A stretch of 64,000 nucleotides of DNA from Paractinoplanes brasiliensis (GTDB taxonomy: Bacteria > Actinomycetota > Actinomycetes > Mycobacteriales > Micromonosporaceae): contig NZ_SNWR01000001.1 in assembly GCF_004362215.1 (NCBI RefSeq), positions 6,988,001-7,052,000 of the forward strand, given 5' to 3'. The notes beneath the pieces are model-generated. The model was given only the letters and a program-made list of their open reading frames with translations. It searched no databases and had not been told where the DNA came from. Both the position numbers and the translations under genes were made by a program. This document shows, one piece after another, positions 1 through 8,632 of this stretch. Position 1 is the stretch's first letter; each line of letters opens with the position of its first letter.

Positions 1-1945
1 TCGTGACCTTCTCCGGCGTCGTGTCCAGCGCGTCCGCGGCGATCTGGGTGTGCACGGTCGTGCTGCCGTTGCCGAATTCCGCCGTGCCGACCGCGATCTC
101 GAACCGCCCGCCGGGCAGCAGCGTCGCCGTCGCGTCCGCGTAGTGCCCGCCGGGCGGCCCGGCCGCGATCATCGCCACTGCCATGCCGTCGCCCACCAGC
201 CATCCCTCGGGCGCCGGCTCCCCGGGCCGGGCGGCGGCTTCGCGGACGTGATCGAGGCACTGGTCCAACCCGTACGAGGCAATGGTCAGGTCCTCGGCAT
301 GGTCGCCGGGCGCCGTCAGGTGGTCGCCCGGCCGCACGATGTTGCGTTCCCGCAGCACGATCGGGTCGACGCCGAGCCGCCGGGCCAGCTCGTCGAGCGC
401 CGACTCGACAGCGAACGAGACCTGCCCCAGCCCGTACCCGCGGAAGGCGCCCGCCGGGACAGTGTTGGTGTGGACGCACCAGGCGTCGACGCGCATGTTG
501 GCGCAACGGTAGACCGCGATCGACTCGTGGCAGCCGTGGAACATGACGGCGGGCCCGTGATTCCCGTACGCCCCGGTGTCCGAGACCACCCGCAGCTGCA
601 GCGCGGTGAGGGTCCCGTCGGCCCGCGCGCCCACCTTGATCCCGACCGTGAACGGGTGCCGGGTGGTGGCCGACGTGAACTGCTCGGCCCGCGTGTACTC
701 GTGCCGCACCGGCTTGCCCGTACGCAGCACCGCCAGCGCCACGAGATCCTCGACCAGCATCTCCTGCTTGCCGCCGAACCCGCCGCCGACCCGGCCCGCG
801 ATCACCCGCACCCGATCCTCGGGCAGGTCGTAGAGCTTGGCCAGGGCACGGCGGGTCAGGAACGGCGTCTGCGTGCTGGCGCGCACCACGAGCCGGCCGT
901 CCTCGTCGAGCCACCCCACCGCGCCGTGCGTCTCGAGGCTGGCGTGCTGCACGCGCGGGGTCCGGAACGTCTCCTCGTAGATCTCGTCGGCCTCGGCGAA
1001 CCCGGCCTCCGGATCACCCAGGTCGGCGTGCCGCTCGGCGACCACGTTGCGCTCGGCCCCCGGGTGCAGCTGCGGGGCGCCCTCGGCCATGGCCGCCTCG
1101 GGCGTGAGCACAGCGGGCAGCACCTCGTAGTCGACGGCGAGCGCACGGACGCCTTCCTCGGCGGCGGCCTCGCTGGTGGCGACGACGGCGGCCACCCGCT
1201 GCCCGGCGAAGCGCACGACGTCGTCGAGCACCCGGGTGTCCCACGGGTCCTCCGAGGCGTGCTCGTGCTGGGCGGTCGAGAACCGGGCGGCGGGCGCGTC
1301 GGCGTGGGTGAGCACCAGCTCGACCCCGGGCACGGCGAGCGCGGCCTCGGTGCGTACGGCAATGACCCGGGCATGCGGATGGGGTGAGCGCAGCACCTTG
1401 AGATGCCGCACGCCGGGCACGTCCAGGTCGAAGGTGTAGCGGGCGGCGCCGGTGACGACCTGGGGGCCGGCCGGGGCGCCGAGGCTCGCGCCGACCGCTT
1501 TCCCGGCGACCGGTTCGGCCACGTTGACCACTCCGGCCACGGCGTCGGCGATCGCGCGATATCCCGTACAGCGGCAGAGGTTGCCTTTGAAGGCGCGCGG
1601 CAGGTCGGTGAGCTGATCGTCGGTCAGGGCCGCGGTCGTCATGATCAGGCCGGCCGTGCAGAACCCGCACTGGAACCCCTGCGCGTCGAGGAACCGCCGT
1701 TGCACCGGATGCAGTTCCCCGTCGGCGGCCAGTCCCTCGACCGTGGTGATCTCGCGATCGGCCGCGCGGAACGCCGGATACACGCACGAGTGCACCGGCT
1801 TGCCGTCCACATGCACCGTGCAGGCGCCGCAGTCCCCGGTGTCACAACCCTTCTTGACCCCGTACGCCCCCTCCTCGCGCAGATAGGTGCGCAGGCACTG
1901 GCCGGGGCGGGGCGGCCGGTCGTGCTCGCTTCCGTTGATCCTCAT
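1..1945 (-). CDS. Molybdenum hydroxylase, fused [2Fe-2S] and molybdopterin-binding subunits (partial)
   Basis: This is the catalytic chain of a xanthine dehydrogenase/aldehyde oxidase-type enzyme, which hydroxylates a heterocycle or aldehyde at the molybdenum cofactor and passes electrons through two iron-sulphur clusters to a FAD subunit. The C-terminus lies beyond the left edge; 648 codons are visible. All eight cluster cysteines can be read: C34, C39, C42 and C54 of the ferredoxin-like domain, and C93, C96, C124 and C126 of the helical domain (CGFC and CRC motifs). From about residue 160 the molybdopterin domain begins, with the GGGFGGKQE and GAFRGYG cofactor loops. The ATG overlaps the stop of the upstream FAD subunit gene (ATGA), so the two are co-translated. 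Fusion of the small subunit to the N-terminus of the large one is a known but less common layout. The substrate cannot be told from sequence. Confidence 0.93.
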   Translation of the reverse strand, partial: MRINGSEHDRPPRPGQCLRTYLREEGAYGVKKGCDTGDCGACTVHVDGKPVHSCVYPAFRAADREITTVEGLAADGELHPVQRRFLDAQGFQCGFCTAGLIMTTAALTDDQLTDLPRAFKGNLCRCTGYRAIADAVAGVVNVAEPVAGKAVGASLGAPAGPQVVTGAARYTFDLDVPGVRHLKVLRSPHPHARVIAVRTEAALAVPGVELVLTHADAPAARFSTAQHEHASEDPWDTRVLDDVVRFAGQRVAAVVATSEAAAEEGVRALAVDYEVLPAVLTPEAAMAEGAPQLHPGAERNVVAERHADLGDPEAGFAEADEIYEETFRTPRVQHASLETHGAVGWLDEDGRLVVRASTQTPFLTRRALAKLYDLPEDRVRVIAGRVGGGFGGKQEMLVEDLVALAVLRTGKPVRHEYTRAEQFTSATTRHPFTVGIKVGARADGTLTALQLRVVSDTGAYGNHGPAVMFHGCHESIAVYRCANMRVDAWCVHTNTVPAGAFRGYGLGQVSFAVESALDELARRLGVDPIVLRERNIVRPGDHLTAPGDHAEDLTIASYGLDQCLDHVREAAARPGEPAPEGWLVGDGMAVAMIAAGPPGGHYADATATLLPGGRFEIAVGTAEFGNGSTTVHTQIAADALDTTPEKVT

Positions 1946-2721
1946 GCCAGCTCCGCCCGGATCTGCTCGGCGTACAACCGCGTGAGGTGCCGGCGCCACG
2001 CGGGCAGCCCGTGCACGTCGTCGATGTAGGCGTCCTCTCCGATCCGCTCGGTCAGCGCCACCGACACCAGCTCGGCCGAGGGCGGCTCGGGGAACCGCAA
2101 AACGTACGGCCGCCGGGTCGCCGCCGTCACGGTCAGTGTCGTGGTCGCGTCCGCGTCGCGCCGCCCGATCACCAGCACGCCCGAGCGCCCATGGGCGTGC
2201 AAAGACCCTTGCCTGTACGCCGTCACGGCGGCCAGCGCCGAAGCGGGCAGGAACATCGAGCGCAACAGTTCGCCGTCGCGCAGCACGGTGGCGCCCTCAC
2301 CGGTCACGAACTCGGCGACACCGACCGTTCGTCCGCCCTCGGGGCCCTGCAGCAGCACTGTGCCGTCGAGCGCGGCGCCCAGCGCGATCATCGGCCCGGC
2401 CGGGAGCGCGGCACACAGGTTGCCGCCGACGGTCGCCACGTTCCAGATCTTGAAGGAGGCCAGGAACGCGTGGCAGCAGCGTTCGGCGATGTCGTAACCG
2501 CTCGCCGCCAGCTCGGCGATCGTGCAGGTGGCGGCGATCTCGAGGCCGTCTTCGCGCAAGGTCAGCGCGGGCCAGCCGGCCGTGGTCAGATCGAGCAGGC
2601 GGGTCACGTGCGGGCGGGGCTCGCCGAACAGCGCCGTGCCCCCGCCCAGCCACGCGTCACCCGGGCGCCACTGGCCCGGGCCGGCCGGGCTGACGACCTC
2701 GACGACGGTGTTCAGGTCCAC
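1942..2721 (-). CDS. FAD-binding subunit of molybdenum hydroxylase (CoxM type)
   Basis: A 259-residue protein of the size and type of the medium, FAD-carrying subunit of xanthine/CO dehydrogenase-family enzymes, which takes electrons from the iron-sulphur clusters to an acceptor. The N-terminal half carries the family's flavin-binding segments, including the region around VATVGGNLCAALPAGP (about residues 115-130) that matches the conserved TxGGN motif. The C-terminal part resembles the CO dehydrogenase flavoprotein C-terminal domain. It is the first gene of the pair, overlapping the next by four bases. No dedicated cofactor-maturation (XdhC-like) gene is visible in the window; it could lie beyond the left edge. 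Confidence 0.9.
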   Translation of the reverse strand: MDLNTVVEVVSPAGPGQWRPGDAWLGGGTALFGEPRPHVTRLLDLTTAGWPALTLREDGLEIAATCTIAELAASGYDIAERCCHAFLASFKIWNVATVGGNLCAALPAGPMIALGAALDGTVLLQGPEGGRTVGVAEFVTGEGATVLRDGELLRSMFLPASALAAVTAYRQGSLHAHGRSGVLVIGRRDADATTTLTVTAATRRPYVLRFPEPPSAELVSVALTERIGEDAYIDDVHGLPAWRRHLTRLYAEQIRAELA

Positions 2722-2750
2722 GCACGTACGTTACGCGTGTCGTGTTTCGG

Positions 2751-4181
2751 TTACCGCACGATCAGGGTTGTGACGGCCACCGTGGCTGCCCACAGTGTCA
2801 ACAACAACAGAGGCCGGCGCGGGGTCTCGATGTAGGGCGGTGGAGGCAGCGGGCTGAGCGCGAGGGCCCGGATCCGGGTGTCGCGCAGTGCGGCCACCAG
2901 CTGATCGGCCGTGCGCTGCTGCGACCGGGCCGGCCAGGGCGGCGGCACCGGCACGTTGAGCACGGCCTCACCCGCGGTCAGCACCACCGTGCCCTCGTCG
3001 TCGTGCACGACCGCGCTGTCGGTGGCCCACGGCTCCCGGCTGAGCCCGCGGAAGCCGACCGCCGCGACGCCGCCCGCGTGCCAGCGCAGGCGGGGCCGCA
3101 GCTGCGAGCGCCAGCCGAACTCGAACCCGGCCGCCGCGGCAACCGCCGCCACCACGATCAGCCCTCCCGGGGGCAGCCCGGCCAGGTGCGCGACCTCGGT
3201 GAGGGCCAGCGCGGCGCCCAGGCCGATGGCGATCGTGGCGGTCCAGGCCCGTTGCGGCGAGATGCGGTGCTCCCGCGGAACGAACGCGCCGGCGTCACGG
3301 TCGGCGGGCCGCAGCGCGTCCGGGTCGACCAACTGCTCCTCGTCGTCCTCGATCTCGCGGGGCAGGCCCTCGACCACGTCGTACGGGACCTCGACGACCT
3401 CGCCGACCGGGCCGACCGGCACGTGCAGCCGCCGGTCCACCTCGAGCGCGCACCAGCTGCCCGGGATCGGGTCGCCGTAGAGCACCGCGGCCTCGGTGTG
3501 CACGTCGTCCTCGTCGTGCCGGGGTTCGGGCTCGGCGACGTCGAACGCGAACTCGAGCGCCGTCCGGCCGTCCTCGGCGGGCAGCAGGACGTGCACGTGA
3601 CCCTCCTGCTCGACCGCGCGTACAGAGTGCACGGGCTGGGGGACGGTGAACAGGCGGCGGAGCGCGGACTGATGGCGTACGGCCCGGGCCAGCAGCGCGC
3701 AACCCAGCGAGAAGGCGCAGATCGTGCCGGCCAGCCAGGGAACGGCCGCGTCGTCGACGGCGACCCACACCACCCCGGCCGCCGCCACCAGCAGCAGCGC
3801 GAACCCGGTCACCTCGGCCGGGGCGGCCACATGCGGGAGGGCGTACGGGGGAGGGGGTTTGCGGTGGGGGACGGGAAGCGGCGGGGGTGGCCGGTCGAGG
3901 CGTGACACCAGGATCGCGACGACCGCGTAGCCCCAGGTGGCGAAGACCGTGCCGGGGGAGCCGGCGAGCGGGGTCCAGAGCACCGCGCCGAGCACAGCGG
4001 CCCAGACGGCGGCGACCCGGTGGGCGTACACCATGAGAGCGGGCCCGATCAGCACTCCCAGCCCCACCCATCGAGCCGCCGGGGCAGGGTCGGTGGGGCC
4101 GCCGAAAACGCCGAAGACCAGCAGGAACGTGACGAGGCCGGCGACCGGAACGGCCGTGTCCACCCGCATCAGCCAGCGCAT
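2751..4181 (-). CDS. Polytopic membrane protein of unknown function
   Basis: A 476-residue protein I do not recognise. Six hydrophobic segments occupy roughly residues 8-165, separated after the fourth by a short proline-rich loop (PPPPLPVPHRKPPPP). A hydrophilic, acidic domain of about 140 residues follows (rich in HDEDD and EDDEE runs), then two more hydrophobic segments near residues 315-357, a soluble stretch and a final helix at the very C-terminus. The layout suggests an integral membrane protein with a cytoplasmic insert. It is transcribed in the direction of the hydroxylase genes, 29 bases upstream of the FAD subunit gene, and could be read through into them. No enzymatic motif is apparent. 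Confidence 0.75.
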   Translation of the reverse strand: MRWLMRVDTAVPVAGLVTFLLVFGVFGGPTDPAPAARWVGLGVLIGPALMVYAHRVAAVWAAVLGAVLWTPLAGSPGTVFATWGYAVVAILVSRLDRPPPPLPVPHRKPPPPYALPHVAAPAEVTGFALLLVAAAGVVWVAVDDAAVPWLAGTICAFSLGCALLARAVRHQSALRRLFTVPQPVHSVRAVEQEGHVHVLLPAEDGRTALEFAFDVAEPEPRHDEDDVHTEAAVLYGDPIPGSWCALEVDRRLHVPVGPVGEVVEVPYDVVEGLPREIEDDEEQLVDPDALRPADRDAGAFVPREHRISPQRAWTATIAIGLGAALALTEVAHLAGLPPGGLIVVAAVAAAAGFEFGWRSQLRPRLRWHAGGVAAVGFRGLSREPWATDSAVVHDDEGTVVLTAGEAVLNVPVPPPWPARSQQRTADQLVAALRDTRIRALALSPLPPPPYIETPRRPLLLLTLWAATVAVTTLIVR

Positions 4182-4229
4182 GACTCCATGGTCATGCGCC
4201 GGCCGATGTTTTGTGGCGGTTTGCAGGTG

Positions 4230-6482
4230 TTACGGGCCGCTGACGAGCGGCGTCATCTGGTGGCCGCTGTTCACTGTCTGACCGGTGTTGTTGATGACGC
4301 TGACGATCGTGCCGGTGCCGCCGAGCGAGACCGTCACCATGTCACGGAACCGCACACCGGATTTGACCGGCACCTCGAAGGCCCGCTGCGCCACCACCGA
4401 CGGGTTGACGTTGAAGTAGCAGTAGCTGCCCAGACCCCATGCCTCGTGGGTGTTGACCGAATCGGCGACCTTGTACGCCGCCCAGCCGCGCGTCGAGCCG
4501 TTCATCCAGGCGGCCTGGTTCGGCGGGTCGTACGGCATCTCGTTCTGATAGAAGTACGTGCGGCCGCGGTCGCCGTTCCAGATCGTCTGATACTGCTGGT
4601 AGTGCTCGACGAACAGGCCGTAGAAGGTGACGTCGTTGCCGTTGACGATCAGGCCGTTGCGCCCGGTGTTGATGTTCCAGCCGTACGTGCCGTCGTTGCC
4701 GTGATCGGCGCGCCAGATCCAGGCGTGGTCACCGATCACGTGGCTGCTGTTGACCTGGACGCTGACGGTCGCCTTGCCGGCGATCGAGCCGCCGACCCGC
4801 ACGAACACGTCGGACAGCACTGTCGGGTCGGCCGCGTGCGAGGCCGACGAGCCGGCCGGGCCCACCTGCAGCAGGGTGTTCGAGTTGGTGGTGCCCGCGT
4901 CGAAGAGCACCCCGGCCAGCCGTACGCCACCCACGTCGGCGATGTTCATCGCGTTCACGCCGCCGGTGGGGACGAACGTGGCCAGGCCCAGGCCGAGGAT
5001 CACGGTGCCGGCCCGGGTCACGTTCAGGGGCTGGTCGATGTTGTAGACCCCCGGCGTGACGAGCAGGTTCTTGCCGGACGCGAGGGCGGCGTTGATCGTC
5101 GAGGCGGTGTCACCGGGCTTGACGACATAGAACGTGCCGATCGGCAGCGACGAGCCCGCGGGGTTGCCGTTCGCCCAGGTCGTGCCGCTCGTGTTACTGC
5201 GCAGGGCGGGCACGAAGACCTGGTACGCGCCGGTGGAGTCGACGTACAGGTAGGGCTTCTCGGCCACCAGCGGGGTGGTGTTCAGCGTCGTGAACGGCGG
5301 GGTCGGGAAGCTCTGGGCCGGGGCGCCGGGGGAGCCGACGAACACCTGGTTCCAGTTCGAGCCGTTCCAGCTGCCCATCTGCGAGTTGCGGGTCAGGAAC
5401 TGCTGCTGGCTGCCGGACTGGATCTGCCCGTCGATCTTCGAGTCGGCGATGAACCCGCCCGACGACCAGCCCCCGTCGGAGAGGGCGAGGTTTCCCCGTA
5501 CGTGCATCCGGCGGTACGGCGCGGCCTGGCTCACGGCCCAGCGGTCGAGGCCGTCCTGCGGGGTGACGCTGAGGCCCTCGGCGGAGCGCCAGAAGTTCTG
5601 GGTCGCGTTCTGCGAGCCGTCGGGCCACCAGTCGGCCTCGACGTGCACGTGGCCGTTGATGTTGGTCTGGTCGGGGACGAGGCCGAGCCCGGCGACCTGG
5701 GTGAAGAACCCGACGTTGACGTCGACGTTGTAGTTTCCGGGCTTGAACAGCAGGGCGTGGCGGGCGGTGCCGAACTGGTTCCTCACCTGCTGGTTGAACA
5801 CCGAGTTGAGCTTGGCCTGGATGGTGACCGCGCTCATGCTCGGGTCGAAGATCGCCACGTTAGGCCCCAAGTCCGGATTTGTCGGGTTCGGGGGGACGGT
5901 GGTGGGCGGGTTCGTGGGGGTGCCGGACATGGTCCACTTCTGGTTGGCGCCGCCGCCGCACGACCACAACTGCAGCTTCGCGCCGTCGGCGAGGTTGTTG
6001 TCCTTGATGTCGAGGCACTTGCCTGCCCTGACGTTGACCAGGTCGCGGGCCGCGTTCAGGGTCCACTGCTGGCTGGTCAGGCCCGCGAAGCAATCCCACA
6101 TGTGCACGACGGCGCCGTCGTTGGTCGCGCCGTTGGCCACGTCGAGGCACTTGCCGAGGCCGCGGACCGAGCCGTCGTCGCCGATCGTCCACGTCTGATT
6201 GGGGCCACCGGCGCAGGACCACATCTGGGGCTGATTGCCGTTGGCCGTGCTGCCGTTGGTCACGTCCAGGCACTTGCCGTTGGCGGCGGAGGTGATTGCC
6301 CCGGTCGTCGCCGCGAACGCCTGCCCCGCTCCCGTGACAGCCAGAGCCGCGGCCACGACAGCAACCATCGCAGTCATAGCCGCACCCATCCTGACCCTCC
6401 TGGGCGCCGAAGTCCCTGGCGTCGCGATCCTTATCGCGGCGGTCCTCAATCTCGCCGCCCAAGGCATGACTTCTCGTTTCAT
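4230..6482 (-). CDS. Secreted ricin-lectin / right-handed beta-helix protein
   Basis: A 750-residue exported protein. I chose the ATG at 6482 because AGAGGAG lies 8 bases upstream; an in-frame ATG 34 codons further out has no such site. A basic N-terminus and a hydrophobic stretch ending in GAGQAFA|ATT form the signal peptide. A ricin-B-type domain follows over about 130 residues, with three QxW-like repeats (QTW, QQW, QKW). A threonine/proline linker (PPTTVPPNPTNP) leads to a domain of about 550 residues whose short Asn/Gly/Val turns are typical of a beta-helix. Relatives in Streptomyces are usually labelled 'coagulation factor 5/8' or 'adenylyl cyclase', names I consider uninformative; the fold and lectin suggest a polysaccharide-active enzyme (GH55- or GH87-like), but I cannot assign a family. 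A LacI-type operator upstream supports sugar-controlled expression. Confidence 0.85.
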   Translation of the reverse strand: MKREVMPWAARLRTAAIRIATPGTSAPRRVRMGAAMTAMVAVVAAALAVTGAGQAFAATTGAITSAANGKCLDVTNGSTANGNQPQMWSCAGGPNQTWTIGDDGSVRGLGKCLDVANGATNDGAVVHMWDCFAGLTSQQWTLNAARDLVNVRAGKCLDIKDNNLADGAKLQLWSCGGGANQKWTMSGTPTNPPTTVPPNPTNPDLGPNVAIFDPSMSAVTIQAKLNSVFNQQVRNQFGTARHALLFKPGNYNVDVNVGFFTQVAGLGLVPDQTNINGHVHVEADWWPDGSQNATQNFWRSAEGLSVTPQDGLDRWAVSQAAPYRRMHVRGNLALSDGGWSSGGFIADSKIDGQIQSGSQQQFLTRNSQMGSWNGSNWNQVFVGSPGAPAQSFPTPPFTTLNTTPLVAEKPYLYVDSTGAYQVFVPALRSNTSGTTWANGNPAGSSLPIGTFYVVKPGDTASTINAALASGKNLLVTPGVYNIDQPLNVTRAGTVILGLGLATFVPTGGVNAMNIADVGGVRLAGVLFDAGTTNSNTLLQVGPAGSSASHAADPTVLSDVFVRVGGSIAGKATVSVQVNSSHVIGDHAWIWRADHGNDGTYGWNINTGRNGLIVNGNDVTFYGLFVEHYQQYQTIWNGDRGRTYFYQNEMPYDPPNQAAWMNGSTRGWAAYKVADSVNTHEAWGLGSYCYFNVNPSVVAQRAFEVPVKSGVRFRDMVTVSLGGTGTIVSVINNTGQTVNSGHQMTPLVSGP

Positions 6483-6530
6483 TTCCGGCACTCCTCTGTG
6501 GATGCCGGCAGGGGGATGCTTCTGTGCATG

Positions 6531-6597
6531 GGGATCTCCCGAGAGTGGGGACGGGGAACCGGAAAGTGAGTTAACAGTTCCCACCCGGGGAGATCCC
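6531..6597. promoter_or_regulatory. Inverted repeat in the leader of the beta-helix gene
   Basis: GGGATCTCCC at 6531-6540 is repeated as its exact reverse complement at 6588-6597, with 47 bases between. It lies just upstream of the start chosen for the lectin/beta-helix gene, on the path of its mRNA or over its promoter. It may be an mRNA hairpin or a pair of protein-binding sites. Confidence 0.4.
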
Positions 6598-6646
6598 GGT
6601 CAAGCTGATATCGACGTACTTAAGAATCCCTTAATGGTTCCGGAAC

Positions 6647-6662
6647 AAGAGAGCGCTCTCTT
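6647..6662. promoter_or_regulatory. LacI-type operator, perfect 16-bp palindrome
   Basis: AAGAGAGCGCTCTCTT is a perfect palindrome centred on CG, the form bound by LacI-family sugar repressors in actinomycetes (compare the CebR/CelR site TGGGAGCGCTCCCA). It lies 165 bases upstream of the lectin/beta-helix start and just beyond the stop of the convergent-side SDR gene, so it most plausibly controls the beta-helix gene. Confidence 0.65.
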
Positions 6663-6684
6663 AGTTCTTGCCTTGGTTCCTGGC

Positions 6685-7563
6685 TTAGTTGAAGTAGTGG
6701 CCGGCTTCGAGATCCTCCATGAGCGTCGGCCCCGCCGGTTCCCAGCCGAGCAACTCCCGGGTGATCGTGTTGGAGGCGGGGCTGTCCAGGGCGAACATGG
6801 GTCCGATCCACCCGAGGTCCTCCGGGCCGGCCGGCTCGGCCGGAACCCCCAGCCCGCGCCCGATCGCCTCGGCGATCTCGCGGGCAGTCACCGATTCCTC
6901 GGCGACGGCATGCAGGACTGCGCCGGCCGGGGCCTTCTCGATCGCGAGCCGGAACACCGTCGCGGCGTCGCTGCGGTGAACGGCGGTCCACCGGTTCGCG
7001 CCGTCGCCGGCATACCCCGCCGTCTTGCGCTCGCGTGCCGCCTTGATCAGCGCGGGCACGAAACCGCCGTCGCCCTCGCCGTGCACCGTCGGGGCAAGCC
7101 GTACGACCTGAGCCCGCACACCGCGCTCGACCAGCGCGAGCGCTGCGTCCGCCGACTGCTGGCGCGGGTGGGCCGTGGCCGGGTCGGGCCGGTCGCGTTC
7201 GGTGATCACCTGGCCCGGCAGCACGCCGAGGGTGCCCGAGGCGATGGCGAACGGCCGGCCGCTGTCCTCGAGGGCCTCGCCGATGGCCGCGATGGCCGCT
7301 CGGTCCTTGCGCAGCGACTCCGCGAAGTTCCCGAAATCGTGCACGAACGCCAGGTGGATGACGGCGTCGGCGTTGCGGGCGCCGTCCCGCAGCAGGTCGA
7401 GCGAGTCGAGGTCGCCGCGCAGAACGTGGGCGCCGGTCGCGGCGACGGCTCGGGCCTTCTCGGCTGAGCGGGCCAGGCCGACCACCTCGTGGCCGCGGGC
7501 GATCAGGTCGGGCACCACGGCCGAGCCGATCCAGCCGGAAGCGCCGGTGACGAAAACGCGCAT
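6685..7563 (-). CDS. NAD(P)-dependent SDR / epimerase-family oxidoreductase
   Basis: A 292-residue extended SDR protein. The start at 7563 is preferred because AAGGA lies 7 bases upstream and the Rossmann fold then begins at once (MRVFVTGASGWIGS, TGxxGxxG at residues 6-13); longer in-frame starts would run through the operator array. The segment around residues 55-110 (HVLRGDLDSLD, VIHLAF) is typical of NAD-dependent epimerases. I find no clear catalytic YxxxK: the expected region reads RQQSADAALALVERGV, so it is an atypical member or only a nucleotide-binding reductase. The gene is divergent from a TetR regulator and separated from it by three matching operators, so it is very probably the regulator's target. 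Confidence 0.85.
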   Translation of the reverse strand: MRVFVTGASGWIGSAVVPDLIARGHEVVGLARSAEKARAVAATGAHVLRGDLDSLDLLRDGARNADAVIHLAFVHDFGNFAESLRKDRAAIAAIGEALEDSGRPFAIASGTLGVLPGQVITERDRPDPATAHPRQQSADAALALVERGVRAQVVRLAPTVHGEGDGGFVPALIKAARERKTAGYAGDGANRWTAVHRSDAATVFRLAIEKAPAGAVLHAVAEESVTAREIAEAIGRGLGVPAEPAGPEDLGWIGPMFALDSPASNTITRELLGWEPAGPTLMEDLEAGHYFN

Positions 7564-7585
7564 GACAGTTCCTTCTCTCTGTTGC

Positions 7586-7665
7586 ATGTCAGCGACTGAC
7601 ATCACCGTACGCTTCATGTCAGCAACTGTCATCAGATCCGGCAATGTGATGTCAGAGACTGTCAT
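7586..7665. promoter_or_regulatory. Three tandem operators of the divergent TetR/SDR pair
   Basis: Three 17-bp inverted repeats of the form ATGTCAGNNACTGNCAT lie at 7586-7602, 7616-7632 and 7649-7665, with start-to-start distances of 30 and 33 bp, that is about three helical turns, so bound dimers would face the same side of the DNA. The first is the most symmetric (ATGTCAG cg a CTGACAT). They fill the promoter region between the SDR and TetR genes and are best read as the binding sites of the TetR protein. Confidence 0.8.
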
Positions 7666-7682
7666 CGGGTAGGATGGCGGTC

Positions 7683-8261
7683 GTGGGACGCTGGGAGCCG
7701 AACGCGCAGGCCCGCCTCCGCCAGGCGGCGCTCGACCTCTACTCGTCCCGCGGTTTCGAGAACACGACGGTCGCCGAGATCGCCGAGGCCGCCGGCCTCA
7801 CCGAGCGCACCTTCTTCCGGCACTTCACCGACAAACGCGAGGTGCTGTTCGCCGGCTCCGAGCGGCTGCAGCAACTGCTGGCCGAGACCGCAGCCGCGTC
7901 CTTCGAGGCCGCCGGCCCGTCCGGCGCGGTGGCCACCGCCTTCGAACACGCCGCCCAGACGTACTTCCCCGAACTGCCCTATGCGCGCCAGCGCCAGAGC
8001 ATCATCGACGCCAACCCGCCCCTCCAGGAACGCGAGCTGGCCAAACTCAACGGCGTAGCCGCCGCGCTGGCCGAGGTGCTCCGCGGGCGCGGGGTGCCCG
8101 AGCCGTCCGCCGCCGTGGCCGCCGAGTCGGGCGTGGCCGCCTTCAAGGTCGCGTTCGCCCGCTGGGTGACCGACCCGGCTGACCGCGCCCTGATCGACCA
8201 CATGCGCGAGGCCTTCGACGCCCAGCGACTCCTTTTCGCCGCACCCACCCCAACCCGATAG
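7683..8261 (+). CDS. TetR-family transcriptional regulator
   Basis: A TetR repressor of about 192 residues. The helix-turn-helix is at the N-terminus (TVAEIAEAAGLTERTFFRHF, about residues 27-46), followed by a helical ligand-binding domain with no close match I can name. I prefer the GTG at 7683 because TAGGA sits 8 bases before it; the ATG at 7674 is an alternative and would leave no room for a ribosome binding site. The gene is divergent from the SDR gene, and three palindromic operators fill the gap, which implies autoregulation together with control of the SDR. The ligand is probably a substrate of the SDR. Confidence 0.9.
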   Translation: MGRWEPNAQARLRQAALDLYSSRGFENTTVAEIAEAAGLTERTFFRHFTDKREVLFAGSERLQQLLAETAAASFEAAGPSGAVATAFEHAAQTYFPELPYARQRQSIIDANPPLQERELAKLNGVAAALAEVLRGRGVPEPSAAVAAESGVAAFKVAFARWVTDPADRALIDHMREAFDAQRLLFAAPTPTR

Positions 8262-8433
8262 GCCGCCCCGACCCCGGCCACCTCCTGCCACCCTGCCTGA
8301 CGCGCACCGGGCCCACCCGCGAGAACGCGTGCTTCTACGGCACTCGCTCGCAGCGCCTCGCCTCGTTCCCGCCCTGTCGCTGCCGTCGAGCTGACCCCAC
8401 CACCGGCCGAGGCTGCCCGGCACCTCGCCGTGG

Positions 8434-8624
8434 CCGGTGACCTGCTCTGCCGGGGCCGGTGATCGGCTCTGCCGTGGCCGGTGACCTGCTCTGCCGTGAC
8501 CGGTGACCGGCTCTGCCGCGGCCGGTGACCTGCTCCGGGCACGCCTCGCCCGGCCGCAATGCCGGCGCGTCCAGCCGTGGCCGGTGACCGGCTCTGCCGC
8601 GGCCGGTGACCGGCCCTGGGCCGC
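8434..8624. repeat. 22-bp tandem repeat, five contiguous units plus two displaced ones
   Basis: The core CCGGTGA recurs at 8434, 8456, 8478, 8500 and 8522, an exact 22-bp period, with units close to CCGGTGACCTGCTCTGCCG. After an interruption of about 40 bases, two more units start at 8581 and 8603, again 22 bp apart. The units differ by single bases, with CTGCTCTG and CGGCTCTG alternating. Confidence 0.85.
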
Positions 8625-8632
8625 GACGCGCA

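Noticed and set aside
50..1387. 445-codon plus-strand frame
   Set aside because: It is the complement of the molybdenum hydroxylase gene, whose eight cluster cysteines and cofactor loops are intact on the minus strand.
4020..6569. 849-codon plus-strand frame
   Set aside because: It runs opposite the lectin/beta-helix gene and reads as His/Arg/Val/Asp-rich sequence without any domain; high GC keeps such antisense frames open.
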